Assembly (NCBI GenBank): GCA_028583405.1
Contig: CM053247.1
Span: forward strand, 9,182,946 to 9,246,945
From: Pogonophryne albipinna
Lineage: Eukaryota; Chordata; Actinopteri; Perciformes; Artedidraconidae
Length of the DNA stretch: 64,000 nt
Direction of reading: 5' to 3'
The notes beneath the pieces were generated by a model. That model saw nothing but the letters and a program-made list of their open reading frames with translations, ran no database searches and was not told where the DNA came from. Shown here piece after piece: positions 32,710-44,099 of this stretch. Numbering within the stretch: position 1 is the stretch's first letter; each line of letters starts with the position of its first letter. The position numbers and the translations under genes were made by a program.

Positions 32710-33527
32710 TAGGGATGTCCCGATCACATTTTTTTGCTCCCGATCCGATTCCGATCATTTGATTTTGACAATCTGCCGATACCGATTTTTCCCGATCCGA
32801 TCTTTATGCAATGCATTAAGAGAAAAAAAAGGTAACAGATAACGGCTGGTCATCCAACGCGATGAGTTCAGCTATCTTGGCTGTTATTTGTTTGGCCTTT
32901 TCACTGTTCTTGGGCAGTTTCTCTTTCCTTTTAAAAGTCTCTGAAAGTGTCGGTTGTTTCAGTGCCGTTACCTGAGTGGCCGCTGTGTACTCGTCCTGTT
33001 GTTGTTGGTGTTTGTTTCTCAGGTGGCGTATTAGATTGGTCGTGTTGAACGTAGCTCTGTTCTTTCCACCACGCGGAACCTCCGCCTTGCAAACATTGCA
33101 TCTGGCTGTTACACTGCCTTCGCTTTCAATTTTATAATACTTCCAAACTCCTGACATTTTCTCTGTCCCGAGTCCCGAGTCACCAGCTGAACGTAGCCTC
33201 TCGTTAGCTTACTGCTAGACACTGCGCCCTGCCCACTCTGTTGCCAGCTTTGAGAGAACTAAGCAATCAGGTCTGAAAACAAGCCCAAAAGAAGCAACAC
33301 ATACATGATGTTGTGTCATTTCAAACCAAAACTAAGGCCTCAGGATGACTTTAAGACGTGAACATGGTCATTTTTGTTTTGTAACATTAAATAAATAAAA
33401 TAAAAAATATTAAAAAAAAAAAAAAAAAAATCCCGATCCCCGATTTTTTTTCTCCCGATCCCGATCTTTTGAAAATCACGTGATCGGCTCCGATCCCCGA
33501 TCACGTGATCGGATCGGGACATCTCTA
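32710..33527 (-). mobile_element. hAT element with BED-finger remnant, innermost of the nest
   Basis: It starts TAGGGATGTCCCGATC and ends GATCGGGACATCTCTA. A perfect 8-bp duplication GTTATAAT flanks it (32702-32709 and 33528-33535). Subterminal DNA is made of CCGATC/GATCGG motifs on both sides. It encodes the first part of a hAT transposase on the minus strand and lacks the catalytic region. Confidence 0.92.
32816..33157 (-). CDS. BED zinc-finger N-terminus of a hAT transposase (truncated, 113 aa)
   Basis: DNA-binding leader of a ZBED-like hAT transposase. It starts MSGVWKYYKIESEGSV, then a BED finger with C-x2-C (CNVC) and a later H-x4-H (HLRNKH) at about residues 20-50. A Gln/Thr-rich linker follows, and then 'IAELIALDDQPLSV', which in intact family members leads into the RNase H-like domain. 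Here the frame ends in Phe-rich sequence just before the element's subterminal repeats, so dimerisation and catalysis are impossible. It could still act as a DNA-binding competitor if expressed (inference). Confidence 0.85.
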   Translation of the reverse strand: MSGVWKYYKIESEGSVTARCNVCKAEVPRGGKNRATFNTTNLIRHLRNKHQQQQDEYTAATQVTALKQPTLSETFKRKEKLPKNSEKAKQITAKIAELIALDDQPLSVTFFFS

Positions 33528-34373
33528 GTTATAATCACAGCTATTAAGATTAGAACACTAATATTGTTAACAATCAATCTATACAACATGCTTTTGTTCC
33601 TTTAAAAAAACATATTGTTTTATTAGTACAGAAAAATTAAGACTTATTTTAAATATATGAAATAATATGATTAAATTACATCAGCTATATATAATTTGTT
33701 TGTTAACTTACTAATGTAACATTACTGGGGGCTAAAGGAACAGCTTCATCGTATTTACCTGGCCATGGTTCTCTTTATTTAATCTCCGACGGTGATCTCC
33801 AAAAAATGTAAAAGTAACGTTTCTGGATCCTTTTCAGCTAATTTGCTAGCAGGCCGCTGGATCAACGCAACCGAACAGCGCGTATCACGTGACGTAAATA
33901 CGAAGCGCTCCGTAGGCTAGACCGTCTCATTTCGTAGGCCGCTCGGTCCAGCCTACCCGGTCTCGTCGGCCGCATCCTGCGTCGACTGCATAGGCTGCGT
34001 ACCCCGAAGGACACAACCCCTGAATTGAGACACGGCCACAGGCACTCAAAAACTGCAGCATGTCTACGGCTCTTTATGGGTACTGCAATTTCTGGAAGTG
34101 CCGGAATGACGTTCTGGTGCTCTCAGTCAGGACTGCACCCCTGTCAGACGAGACATATACCACGTGATGACACGTTAGGCTCGTGTTGTGTTCAAGGACC
34201 CTGACCTTGGCTAGGAAAAACAGGCACTCGCTTGTTTAATTTTTTTGCGGTCTAGATTTCTCAATTTTTTTCTTTTTTGCTTGTGTTTATAAATTACCTC
34301 GAGGGCCGTACCAAATTGTCTCGCGGGCCGTATACGGCCCGGGGGCCGGAGGTTCCCCACCCCTGGTCTAAAG

Positions 34374-36239
34374 CATTTATTATTGAGACAGCGTGGTGTC
34401 CAGAAAGCTGCAGAGACTTCAGGGAGAAACCTCCGTGTGATGGACGTCCTTGTCTGTTGGTTTGGAGAGGACTGAGGGACTTTCCTCAGCGAGGAGGACC
34501 AGGCCTGATGGAGGAGCCCATGCTGGGCAATGGGCATAGCTGCTACCAACTGCACAGGCCTAGTCTGTCACTTTATTTGACTAAATGTGTTTACTTATAC
34601 ATTTAATAGGTTTACACCTTCTGTCCATATGTGCTTTTTATTTAAAACATTTGATTAACTTTTGGTTCACATTTCAATAAATTGTATTTGCACTCCTTTT
34701 GTCCATTATTCTTACTGAAAATGTTAGATTACACATTCACATCTGACTGAAGATTGGCCCCATTTATTTGTGACGTTACAAACTCTGCGGTACAAGGCAC
34801 AAGTGATGTGAAGCTCATAAAGCGAGGCAAATAGAAATAATCAGCTGATGGAGTGTAGATGTAGAAATAGGTGCATTCGATCAGCTGACTGTGTTTTCAC
34901 AATAAAAGTAGTTTCTTAGTGAATGTCCTGTACTGGTCTTACAATCTCATAACATCAGCTTTTAATGTTCCTCTTGACCCTCAGAGAAGGAGAAAATGTC
35001 GTGTCTTTCAGGCATGTCCTTTCCTTACAAAAATTACAGGAAACATAAAACATATTATTGCAGAACAAGTGTGTTATTTATGAAAGAGGTGTGTTTGTGT
35101 GTTTAGGGGCTGTAGATATAATTATTTTGTAATTGTAATGTTTTTTTTTTATTTAAACAGTGAGCTACAAAGACAATAAGATTATGAATGAACAGTATGA
35201 AGTTCATCAACATTGAAATATATGTTATTATCAAAATAATATTGAACTGTTATCAAAACGTAGTGCAACTGTAGAAGCTTGCTCTGTTGTCTCACTGAAA
35301 GAATAACTTTTACCATGTTTTTACAGACAATATTGAGAGATAAATAGTAGCAGTTCTCACTATGTGTTAAATATCTTTGCCTTCAATACATTAAATTAGA
35401 AAGCTGACAAAATCATATTGCTTGTTAACATCGAAATGTAACTTTTTGCATGGAAAAAACCCTCAACTTAACTGATGTGTAGGTGATCTAGTATTTAGTA
35501 TTGTTTAATGGAATGTATATCAGTGTATTAAAGTCAATACTTCATTCATTTAAACCAATATCTTTCTTGATTCTTTGTACAGTATGAAAAATAGAGTCTT
35601 TGTACCTGAGCTGAAGTTCACTGCTGTGAGGAGTCCAGTTCTGTCTCACACTCTCTGGTCCAACCTGTCTGCATCACCTGGACACCTTAAACAAACAGAT
35701 ATATATGTAAAGTACCATGTGTACAAACAATATAACTGATTCTCTTCTGTTGGACATGTTGGATTGTGTATTGTCCGAGTCAGGGTCCTTTTTATTTTAC
35801 TGTAACTTTGGAAGTTGTGTTACCAATGCTTAATGTTTATTTGATACCCATTTGGTAATGCAATTAATACAAACAACAAGGTTTGGGTTCGTTCTTCAGA
35901 TGACTGTGACGTTAACGTGTAAGCTCAACAATGAACTCCAGCTCAACCAACCATATTGTAATATCTAAGTAATCATCTTGAAATATGACATTAATAATTG
36001 ATATACACACATCTTATTGTGAGGTTGATTTCACATACACTACTTCGACATTAGCTTGTCTACATACTTAGCTTGTCTACATACTTGAGCATAGCCAATT
36101 TAAATTAACCTTAGCGATGCATACAGTTCCTACCTACATAATAAAATATCTCTCTAAGTTACAAGGATGACCTTATTTTATCAACCTCAAACAGAAGCCG
36201 TTTGTTCTACAGTATTATCCCACTTAACACTTGCAAGAT
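34374..36239. other. No gene recognised
   Basis: AT-rich DNA. An AATAAA occurs near 34675 after a short plus-strand ORF (34277-34606) that spans the hAT boundary and so is not a gene. Nothing else could be supported. Confidence 0.45.
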
Positions 36240-38854
36240 CCCCACCCGCTGAGGACAGGTTACACAGGTTTGTAGGACTTATGTGACCTCCTGGTTTGAC
36301 ATACGGGAGAGGGCATCTGCATTCGCGTTACATTGTCCCCTCCGATACTGGATGTCAAAGTGGAATGTAGACAGCCGAGACACCCATCGCTGGCCGGTAG
36401 CATCCAGCTTTGCAGAGGACATCACATATTTGAGGGGGTTGTTATCCGTCTGGACAGAGAATGGACGCCCATAGAGATGGTCGTAAAACTTGTCTGTCAC
36501 TGCCCACTTCAGAGCGAGGAACTCCAGTTTGTGTGCAGGATACCTCCCTCTTAGGAGCTGTCGGGTAAGTTTGCAATCTCGGTCGGGGAAAGGCCTGCCG
36601 CCTCTTTGACTTTCTTCGACAGCCCGCAGTATTGCCTCTAACGCTATAGCATAAGAGCAAGGGGATTCTCCGGATCTCTGGCTACGCTCATAGAAGTCAG
36701 CCAGTGGATCTAGAGAGCCTTGTGTGTCACCGTACTCTGCCCTCAGTTCTTCAAATGCCTTATCAGGGGTTTGATCATGGGGAGGTAGGTTCAGAACCAG
36801 CTTCCTAGCCTCACCACCCAGGTGTCGCACAGCAGTGGAGAAGCGGAGGTGCATGGGAAGCTCTACTGCCTCCAGGAGGTACTGCAGGTCACAAATCCAG
36901 TCCTCTATGAGCATTTTACTGTCAGCATTGCCAGTGAAGACTTGGAAATTCTTCACCTGATGGGTCTGCATGAAGCCACCATAGGCAGGCAGTGGAATGC
37001 TTGGGTGGGTGAGGGCTCTGCCAGGAGTCCTTTGCAGTGGCTCAGATAGACCGGGTTGAGTGTGGTGAGTGGGATATGGAGGTAAGGGCGCGGACTGATG
37101 GAGAAAATGGCGATTACTGCTGACTTGACGGTTTGAAGCAGGCATCCTTGGAGCAGGGGCTTGGGTGTGAGCTGCATAAGTTACATTCAGGGTGTTGGGC
37201 GCTGTCATGTTGGGGCCCCATACACTGGTGACAGAATGTAGCCTCGGGGCTCCTTCACTTTGAATCAGGTCATGTGGATAATGGACAGCAGCTAGTGACA
37301 TATGTGATTAGGGGGTTCGTTCATAATCTGACCATCGGAGGGTCTGCCCAGCAGCAGCGGGGTTATTCATAATGTTAATTGTTTGTGGTGTTTCAAACCT
37401 TGGTGCGGGTACTTGGGGTTCAGGAGCAGGATATGCATAGCTGGTGTAGACATGGGAGTTACGCTGAATGGCCTCGGTTGGATAAGGGGGGTTAATTGGA
37501 GGATTTATGTTGGGCTGCTGCATAGTTTGCATTTCAGGGTAGGCGTTGAGCGGGAAGCTCTGAGGTGGTACAAAAGCTGTGGGTTCATACACACTGACTT
37601 GGGGTGGGGCGGCTGCACCCAGTCTGCCATAATCAGACCTGTCTGGTGACTTGGACCCGGGCTAGGGCTGTTGTCGAAACAGAGCTGAGGTTCCTGTATT
37701 GAAGCTCCAGGGCCTGGAAATGAAGATACATGAGCTGGAGTAACACGGTGATCAGTATAAGGTGAGAGGATTGGGGGTTGTGGGGTATGATGCAAGCCTG
37801 AGTCTGTGGGGTTCCAGCTGATCCGGTGGTCTTCAGTATCAAACTGGAGTGAAGCATTTGCAAACCTGGTGGGCTGGATGGTGAGTTTTGGCCTCACTGA
37901 TAGCTGGTGGTTCGCTGTGCTCGTGTCAGTGGATGCCCCTTCACTAAAGAGGTGTGTGTGTGTTTTAATAGGGGAGTCATAGTTGAGGCTCATTGCAGGC
38001 CCAGGGAGAGGTTGCAGGCCTGATGCCTCAAGCTTTGATCGGGAATATGTACGGGCACTCCACATCTGTTTGTGTGTTAGCTTGTGTTTATGTGGAAATG
38101 TTATTTCTAGTGTATTGTAATGAGTCAAAACAATCAATACAAATTATAATGTCTAGCACAATGTCAGCTCGTAATTGAATTACATCTAGAACACTGCTCA
38201 ATAAGAATATATATGAGATAAATTGGCAACAATAGCTTAATATTCGTTGCAGAGTGGTCTCACACACAATATACTCTTTAACCATTCAAGTAGTGGTGAA
38301 GTTGCTATAATAACAGGAAAAATTCACTAAAGAAAACAGCAAAGTTCACAGCCTTTAAAGGATATATTGGAGAAGGTGAATTTCCTGCCAATAAAGCTTC
38401 ACAGATAATAGCTCAGTCCAACAAGCTGTTCACTCACCAGCCTAGTATATACAGTTCAATACAGTGGCAAAGTGTGGGGGTGGGGGGGTGGGGTGGGGTG
38501 GTGGGTGGTACTGCCATCAGTCTCTCCTTCTTAGCACTCGGAGCACCACAACCCGGGTGACGGCACCAAAGATGTAACCCAAATGTCCCGTAGCCTCTCT
38601 GAACACCCTGGGACTCTGCGTTGTGTTTATTACTGGTGATGGGATGTTATGCAGAGGGAAGGAAGACAGGACACAGTAGATCGGAATGTGATGGAGACGC
38701 TGAGTAGTGATTTATTCATCCCATTGGCAGCTCTTCTGACACACCTTTCGTGGAGTGAATACAAACATTTGCGCATTATGCTAACCAATACAATAACCAA
38801 ATGAACAGACAAAACATAAACATCTAATTCCCAAACATACACAAACAAACTGGC
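36240..38854 (-). mobile_element. Ty3-like element copy A: internally deleted, minus strand
   Basis: Minus-strand relative of the element starting at 54259. Reading from high coordinates: LTR 3' part (38573-38854), primer site, Gag, then an abrupt junction to the RNase H region and the end of homology at 36240. RT, integrase and 3' LTR are absent. The remaining LTR matches copy B only for its last 280 bp; beyond 38854 the sequence is unrelated to copy B. Confidence 0.85.
36279..38137 (-). pseudogene. Gag::RNase H fusion remnant of Ty3-like copy A
   Basis: The upstream open frame (37505-38137) gives the Pro/Thr/Ser-rich N-terminal Gag part. It then shifts frame after a deletion relative to copy B. 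The next frame (37308-37592) ends in a stop where copy B has Gln. The last (36279-37301) holds the Gag core, with FTGNADSKMLIEDWICDLQY at about residues 120-140. At CKLTRQLLRG it passes directly, in frame, into RYPAHKLEFLALKWAV of the RNase H domain, ending MSNQEVT. In copy B these two points are about 2.6 kb apart, so the deletion removed the zinc knuckle, protease and RT while keeping the frame. Confidence 0.85.
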
Positions 38855-39242
38855 TCCTGACTTGTTGGAGAAATACTAAGGCCATAGCCAGAGAATAGGT
38901 CTGGACATGTCCCGTCCTGCACATCAGAGGCCATGCCCAGTTTCCACAAATATGGGTATGGAGGAGGTGTCTTTAGGTTTTTCTGTCCTGTTTTGAGCAT
39001 AAAAACACTGGCTGAGAGAGAGTTTTTCCCCTGGTAGCTCTCTCCCTGGTAAAGCACTCTCCCAAGAGCTGGGTTTTTCCTTGGTAAGGTTCTCTCAAAC
39101 TTGGTAAATATCTCTCGAATTTCTTTGTTGAATGCTGAGTGAATTTCTTTGTTGAATGCTGAGTGAATTGTTTGTTGAATGATTATAACCCAGCCACCTA
39201 TGAGGATGGTCCTCTGAATTCATGCTGGACATAGTTGTGTAT
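38855..39242. other. Unassigned DNA beside Ty3-like copy A
   Basis: Takes the place expected for the first half of the copy A LTR but has no similarity to copy B. It contains a run of CTGGTA/TTGGTAA motifs and a duplicated TTCTTTGTTGAATGCTGAGTGAA stretch (about 39121-39170). It may be a divergent LTR upstream part or another insertion. Confidence 0.35.
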
Positions 39243-39480
39243 CAGGGTTTCCGTTAGCCGGTAATTACCGTTTTTTAGCTGGTAAAATGTATTAAAAACC
39301 GGTAAATTCAAAACCTGCCGGTCAAAATGTCCGGTAATAATTAGGGATGCTCCGATCAATTGGCCACCGATCATTATCGGCCGATATTCACTCTTAATAG
39401 TTTGATTGGTGCTCTCTATAAAGGCCGATCAGGAGAGCTGGATCTGATCGATATGGACAAAAACGCGAGTGAAGTATAAC
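39243..39480 (+). mobile_element. Two adjoining hAT-type end fragments
   Basis: A CAGGGTTTCCGTTAGCCGG end at 39243 is followed at 39342 by TAGGGATGCTCCGATCAATT, an end like that of the 32710 hAT. No matching right ends were found, so these are fragments. The right limit is approximate. Confidence 0.45.
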
Positions 39481-39810
39481 CGGACGCGAGAGAGAAATCA
39501 GAGATCAGCTGCTGAGTCTGATGGAGACCTGCAGCTCTGCATGATCACCTGAAGCTCCGCCCACTGTTTAGCGAGCTGACGGGGCTGTCAGGAGAGAGGG
39601 AGGGAGAGAGGAAAAGAGAGGATCCGTTTATCCCGTGTTATTATCCAAAGTTAATGTAAACTTTTGAATAATGTACTTCATCTACTATAAGTAGTTTGTT
39701 TGAATGTAATAATTATGTTGTTTGTGGAAGCGCATCATTTATTGAAAAATTAATCTGAACTTTTCGATTTTAATGTCACAACTGAATTGGGCAGTTGAAG
39801 TTAGCTTTTA

Positions 39811-40131
39811 CGGCCCCTACACACGGCGGCGTGCGTTGACGCTTCAACGCTTCTGCCCATTCACTTTGAATGGGGTGACGTCACGCTTCGCCAAACTGCA
39901 TTGTGGGAGCAAAGCGTAGCTCGCGTTGCTCGCTTCAAAAGTAGAGCAATGTTCAACTTTTGAAGCTTCAACGGAAGCGTCAGCCAATCGAATCATATGC
40001 CAGTACAAGCTCTAGCCAATCAAACCGCTGCTTGTGTGTCCGGGGCGGGAGATTCAGGTGATTGGTTGTTGGTCTAGCTGCAGACATGCCCGCCGGCAAG
40101 CGTCAACGCACGCCGCCGTGTGTAGGCGCCG
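39811..40131. mobile_element. Harbinger-like MITE with TTA duplication
   Basis: Ends CGGCCCCTACACACGGCGGC and the complement of CGGCGCCTACACACGGCGGC, flanked by TTA on both sides (39808-39810 and 40132-40134). A TWA-type 3-bp target fits PIF/Harbinger. The inner repeat GTGCGTTGACGCTT extends the inverted ends. No ORF. Confidence 0.72.
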
Positions 40132-40187
40132 TTAATGTCACAACTGAAGAGGGCAGTTGAAGTTAGCTTTTAATGTCACAACTGAGA

Positions 40188-40525
40188 CGGCTCGTCCACA
40201 CAGCGGCGTTGGAAGAAGCTTCCAACGCTTCTGCCCATTCACTTTGAATGGGGTGACGTCACTTTTCGCCAAACTGCATTGTGGGAAGCAGAGCGGAGCT
40301 TTCCTGGCGTTTCAGGCTGCAAAAGTTGAGCAATGTTCAACTTTTGAAGCTTCTGAAGCTTTCGGTAGAAGCGTCAGCCAATCAAATCATATGCCAGTAC
40401 AAGCTCTAGCCAATCAAACCGCTGCTTGTGTGTCAGGGGCGGGAGATTCATGTGATTGGTTGTTGGTCAAGCTTCAGACACGCCCAGCTCCAAGCTTTTT
40501 TTGAAGCTGGAGTGTGGACGGGCCG
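40188..40525. mobile_element. Related MITE, second copy
   Basis: Interior largely matches 39811-40131 (CCCATTCACTTTGAATGGGG, GCCAATCAAATCATATGCCA), but the ends are CGGCTCGTCCACAC... and ...GTGTGGACGGGCCG. Flanks share AGA. It is a diverged sister of the first MITE. Confidence 0.65.
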
Positions 40526-40550
40526 AGAGGGCAGTTGAAGTTACACTTTA

Positions 40551-41050
40551 GTATAATAAATGTAAAACTGTGAATTGAGGTTTCATATTAGAAAATGACC
40601 ACAGCATGAAATATTCTGTATGATTGTCATGTTGTAACGAGAGAAGGTAAAACCATGTACAAGTGTGGACCAATTTTTCTTCAAATAAACTGATCCCACC
40701 CTTTGGATTGGGACAACTTAAAATAAATCTGCGCTATCCTCTCCTGCTTGAAAGGTAAGAAATGCACAACTACCACTCTCACACTTAGGTAGGGCCCCAT
40801 CTCATTACTGATACCCAAATCCTTCGGGATCACTTAAACAGATTTAGCGGGTTGACTAAATTGAAACAGCAGTTAATTGAACCTGGTTCTTCAGGAGTTA
40901 ATAGAGGTGAGACCTTGCTGATCGTTGGTGGATCTTAGCCAAGCAGTAAACTTACATAGACTCAATAACCTTTGTTAGGTCAATTAGTAGGTCTGAGTAA
41001 TTTGCCGGAATAAGTTAACAGGCCTCCCGACTCTCACCCCCCCCCCCAAC
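40551..41050. other. No gene recognised
   Basis: Spacer of mixed composition ending in a C-run near 41036. Confidence 0.4.
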
Positions 41051-41310
41051 TGTGTATTGTCTTGTGATTAGTCTTGAATCTGCATAGTCTTGTCTTCCCT
41101 TGTGCTCGTGGTTGTTGCATGTTCCTTTTGGTTTTCCCTGGGCTCCTATACCTCGTGTTCGTGTTTTTTTTCCTGTTTGTGCATGTTCTGTTTTTCCTTG
41201 TTTTCTAGGTTATCGGCCCATTTGTGGATTAAAGCTCGCTTTGCGTTCAAACTACTTGACCTCTTGTTTTGTACTGCGTTTGGGTCCTGCCTCCCAACCA
41301 AACCCTGACA
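41051..41310 (+). mobile_element. Possible LTR remnant
   Basis: The 3' end GCGTTTGGGTCCTGCCTCCC...CCTGACA is like the end of fish Ty3-type LTRs, and an upstream TG could start it. No target duplication was found and the length is short, so this may be a truncated LTR or chance. Confidence 0.3.
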
Positions 41311-43603
41311 TCATGGCTGGAACAGCATTGCATTACAAATATCAAGTTAGCTGTTGACATCGCAATCCTCCTCATAAATGACACAAGTGACTTCTGTAGA
41401 AATTGCCAATATGTATTTCTGTGCAGGTGTTCATTTCCTCAATCATGTTCTGGTCACGTATCGATGACCGGCAGTAGTTTGGCTTGGCAAACCTTTTATA
41501 ACTCATTATGTCACTTTCTAATATGAAATGTCAAAGCTGTCAATGCGTGATTAGGAATCCCTGCCATTAATCTGAGAAAGTGAGAAACATAATGGAAGGC
41601 ACTATCGCAGGAAGAATGGAGCCCAGATGAAGAGTATTCTTCCAAAGGCCTTAATATCCAGTTTAAATTGCTGATTGATATTTTAAGAAAGTTAGCTGGG
41701 CTGTCTGTTCTTTTTGTAATTGTGTAGCCAAGTATAGCTTGAGGACAGGTGAAAATGGTTTAAATAACATTAGAAAATGCACGCTTTCTCATCTGGTAAC
41801 AATGAACCCTCACAACCTTGCTTTCTTCTTTCCGACACTCACGTGTCCACAGCTGTCTCACAGCAACAACTCAACTGACGCAAGGTTTTAGAAGACTTTT
41901 CATTGACCAGCACTTGGTTTCACCGACTAAAACCAAGAACAGATGAACCGGAAGAAAAAAAAAGGTTCTTTCCATAATGTGGCCTGTCAGTGGCGAAAAT
42001 AATAACTTTTACATTGATGTGCGCAATCATCTCTTATTAGTTTCAAGACAACAATGTTATTGAAGCAAGGTGATCATTAACGAAAAACATTATCGTGCTT
42101 ATTACATGGTTACCTACTGAACAAACCAATGACTTGATTCACAATGTTGATTTCAAAATGATCTTTTTGCTCCCCCTAAGAAGAAAATAGTCCGTTCCAC
42201 TGCGTACCAACTGCTGGAACTGGGCGACATTAACGTAACTTAAAATGAAAAGCAGCACTAGTCGAGATTTTCTGTAACCGTCCAAGTCTGTTCACATTTT
42301 CTTTACCTTCTTTTCTTTACAAGCCCATACCGTTTTCCTGTCTGTCTTCTGTTGATTTATCTCGCCACAAATATAAACATTTAAATTCCAAACGTATTCC
42401 ATGGTGTCTACAGCTGAATTTAAATTTACCAGACTTCTTTGATTGATATGACTGCACATACACCCTTAATCCTACTCAGCAACGGTCTGTTCTCCTTAGT
42501 AACGGTCTGTTCTCCTTAGCATTGGTCTGTTAACGCAAATTAACAACCCCTGAAATGTCCAAATTTACCAGCATCAAGTATTCAACTAAGCCATGTAGTA
42601 AAGTTAATTAACTAACATGCTCAGTCAGTATGTAGAAGAAGAACTACAGACATGCCCTTAAAACCCAGCTCCCCCTCCACCAGCACCACTGCTGCTACTA
42701 GCCTACTGACACTAGAAATGTTCAACTTCAACTATTATCCAGTATTTGTATCGATGTAAAGGTCTTCGTTTTTTTGCTCATCCTGCACATATAAAGGAGA
42801 TCTTGAAACAGAGAAAGGCCCGTCCAGCTGCAGCAGCTATACGACCTTTATTTCTGCTGAGTATACAGTTTGTGCTGCATTGGTCCAGTGCGGTGGATTT
42901 TATTGATGTATCTATTTCCGGGAGAGGGTTGGTGGTGCAGGTCAATTCCATTACACCTGGCCTTTGTAGTGTCAACATGCCTCAGCCTGAGGCACACACT
43001 CTGAAAGATTGTTTGGAGTTGAGAGGAGGAAGGCTTGCTTTTTGATCAAACCTCGCTGGGCTGCTGGGAGATTGAGCTAATCGCTTTGACCTGCACACAG
43101 CTTTGTGGAAGCTTGGCACAAATGTAAGGGGAATGTTTGATGTGGCTTGCGGTCGAATTGTCAATTTTGCTGAAAGTTCCTGACTGAGGTAAATGACCCG
43201 GAAGTACCTCAGTGACAGCCATGATAAGAGCTGTTTGAATTCACTACATACTATTCTTCACGAAAGGAAAGGAGAACAAGGTGTCCCACAATGCCTTGTG
43301 GCTACAACATTTAATTTGGCACATTATTCTGCCGTCTAACAGAACAACGACTCGTGAACCAGAACGGGGATCAGATCGTGCTTGATAAGCATTTCATAAC
43401 TTGTGCCATATCTTGATTTCATGTAGTGAACTTTCAATGCCATGTTAAACGCTAATGACTGTAAAAACAAATAAAGTTTCAAACTGTTTGCCGAGTTGTG
43501 TGTAATTTTTTTAAAAACTTTTTTGCAACATGTCTAAATGGTGATATGCAAAGTGATATATGTGTAAGTCTAACCGGTTATATATTGAATAAGGTTTTAT
43601 TTA
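41311..43603. other. No gene recognised
   Basis: About 2.3 kb without convincing coding, RNA or repeat structure. A duplicated GGTCTGTTCTCCTTAG motif occurs near 42483-42520. Confidence 0.45.
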
Positions 43604-43607
43604 TTAA

Positions 43608-44095
43608 AGGTCCCATGTCATGCTTTTCCGGTTATTACCCGTCCCCTTGTGTGTTATGAAGGTTTTTCTGCATGTAAACGGTCTGCAGAGTCACAAACCC
43701 TCAAAGTACACCCTGTAGCGAGTAAAACTCTAACACACACAGATAATACCTGTCTATGCTGCCCCAGAACGCCTCGTTGGAGATTTCTCTTTTCCATTGT
43801 TTTCTTCCTGGGTACAGTGACGTGCCCATACCCAAATGGACCCATTGAGTGAATCCGTTGAGTCGTTACGTTACGACTTCCTCACACACACACTCAATGT
43901 GTAAGCACACACACAAACTCCCAGCCAGGCTGCGGGTGTGTGTTCGGGATGGTTTCGGGCTAGGTTTCGTTGTCTCGCAGACGGCCACTGGTCTCATAGG
44001 GAGGGGGGGGGGGGGCAGGAGCACAATATAAATCTATTCTAGTAGACCTCAACAATGGAATTATGATCAGTAGAAATGGCCATGACATGGGACCT
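43608..44095. mobile_element. piggyBac-like MITE (TTAA target)
   Basis: Inverted ends AGGTCCCATGTCATG and CATGACATGGGACCT are perfect over 15 bp, and TTAA lies on both sides (43604-43607 and 44096-44099). TTAA targets and this layout fit non-autonomous piggyBac elements. No transposase. Confidence 0.75.
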
Positions 44096-44099
44096 TTAA

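Larger units (their letters stand above)
30354..34037. mobile_element. GGCCGTGTCTCAATTCAGG terminal-inverted-repeat element
   Basis: The ends GGCTGTGTCTCAATTCAGG and the complement of GGCCGTGTCTCAATTCAGG are inverted, with ACA on both outer sides (30351-30353 and 34038-34040). The two arms extend into GC-rich DNA with GACGCAGGATGCGG-type motifs at the right. Inside are a 69-bp minisatellite and a hAT (32710-33527). A short open segment at about 30569-30640 (MASGLPSRVDLKAAASGG...) ends at GTGAGT and may be an exon. A 3-bp duplication would suit PIF/Harbinger, but the target is not TWA, so the class is open. Confidence 0.65.
29647..34365. mobile_element. Composite hAT (4.7 kb), outermost of a three-level nest
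   Basis: It starts CAGGGGTGGGGAACC and ends with the exact complement, GGTTCCCCACCCCTG. A perfect 8-bp duplication GTCTAAAG flanks it (29639-29646 and 34366-34373). Its own left interior (about 29820-30350) resembles that of the hAT at 56711-58027. The rest is filled by the element 30354-34037. No transposase of its own remains. Confidence 0.88.
39768..40550. repeat. Short 40-bp tandem repeat split by two MITEs
   Basis: The unit TTAATGTCACAACTGAAGAG + GGCAGTTGAAGTTAGCTTT occurs at about 39768-39810, again at 40132-40170, and a third time from 40171, broken at 40187 and finished at 40526-40545. MITEs fill the gaps. Confidence 0.7.

Noticed and set aside
34277..34606. 109-codon plus-strand ORF
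   Set aside because: Runs across the end of the hAT at 34365 into flanking DNA, so it cannot be an ancestral gene.
42746..43045. 99-codon plus-strand ORF
   Set aside because: No recognisable motif, splice context or conservation signal; length is within chance expectation.
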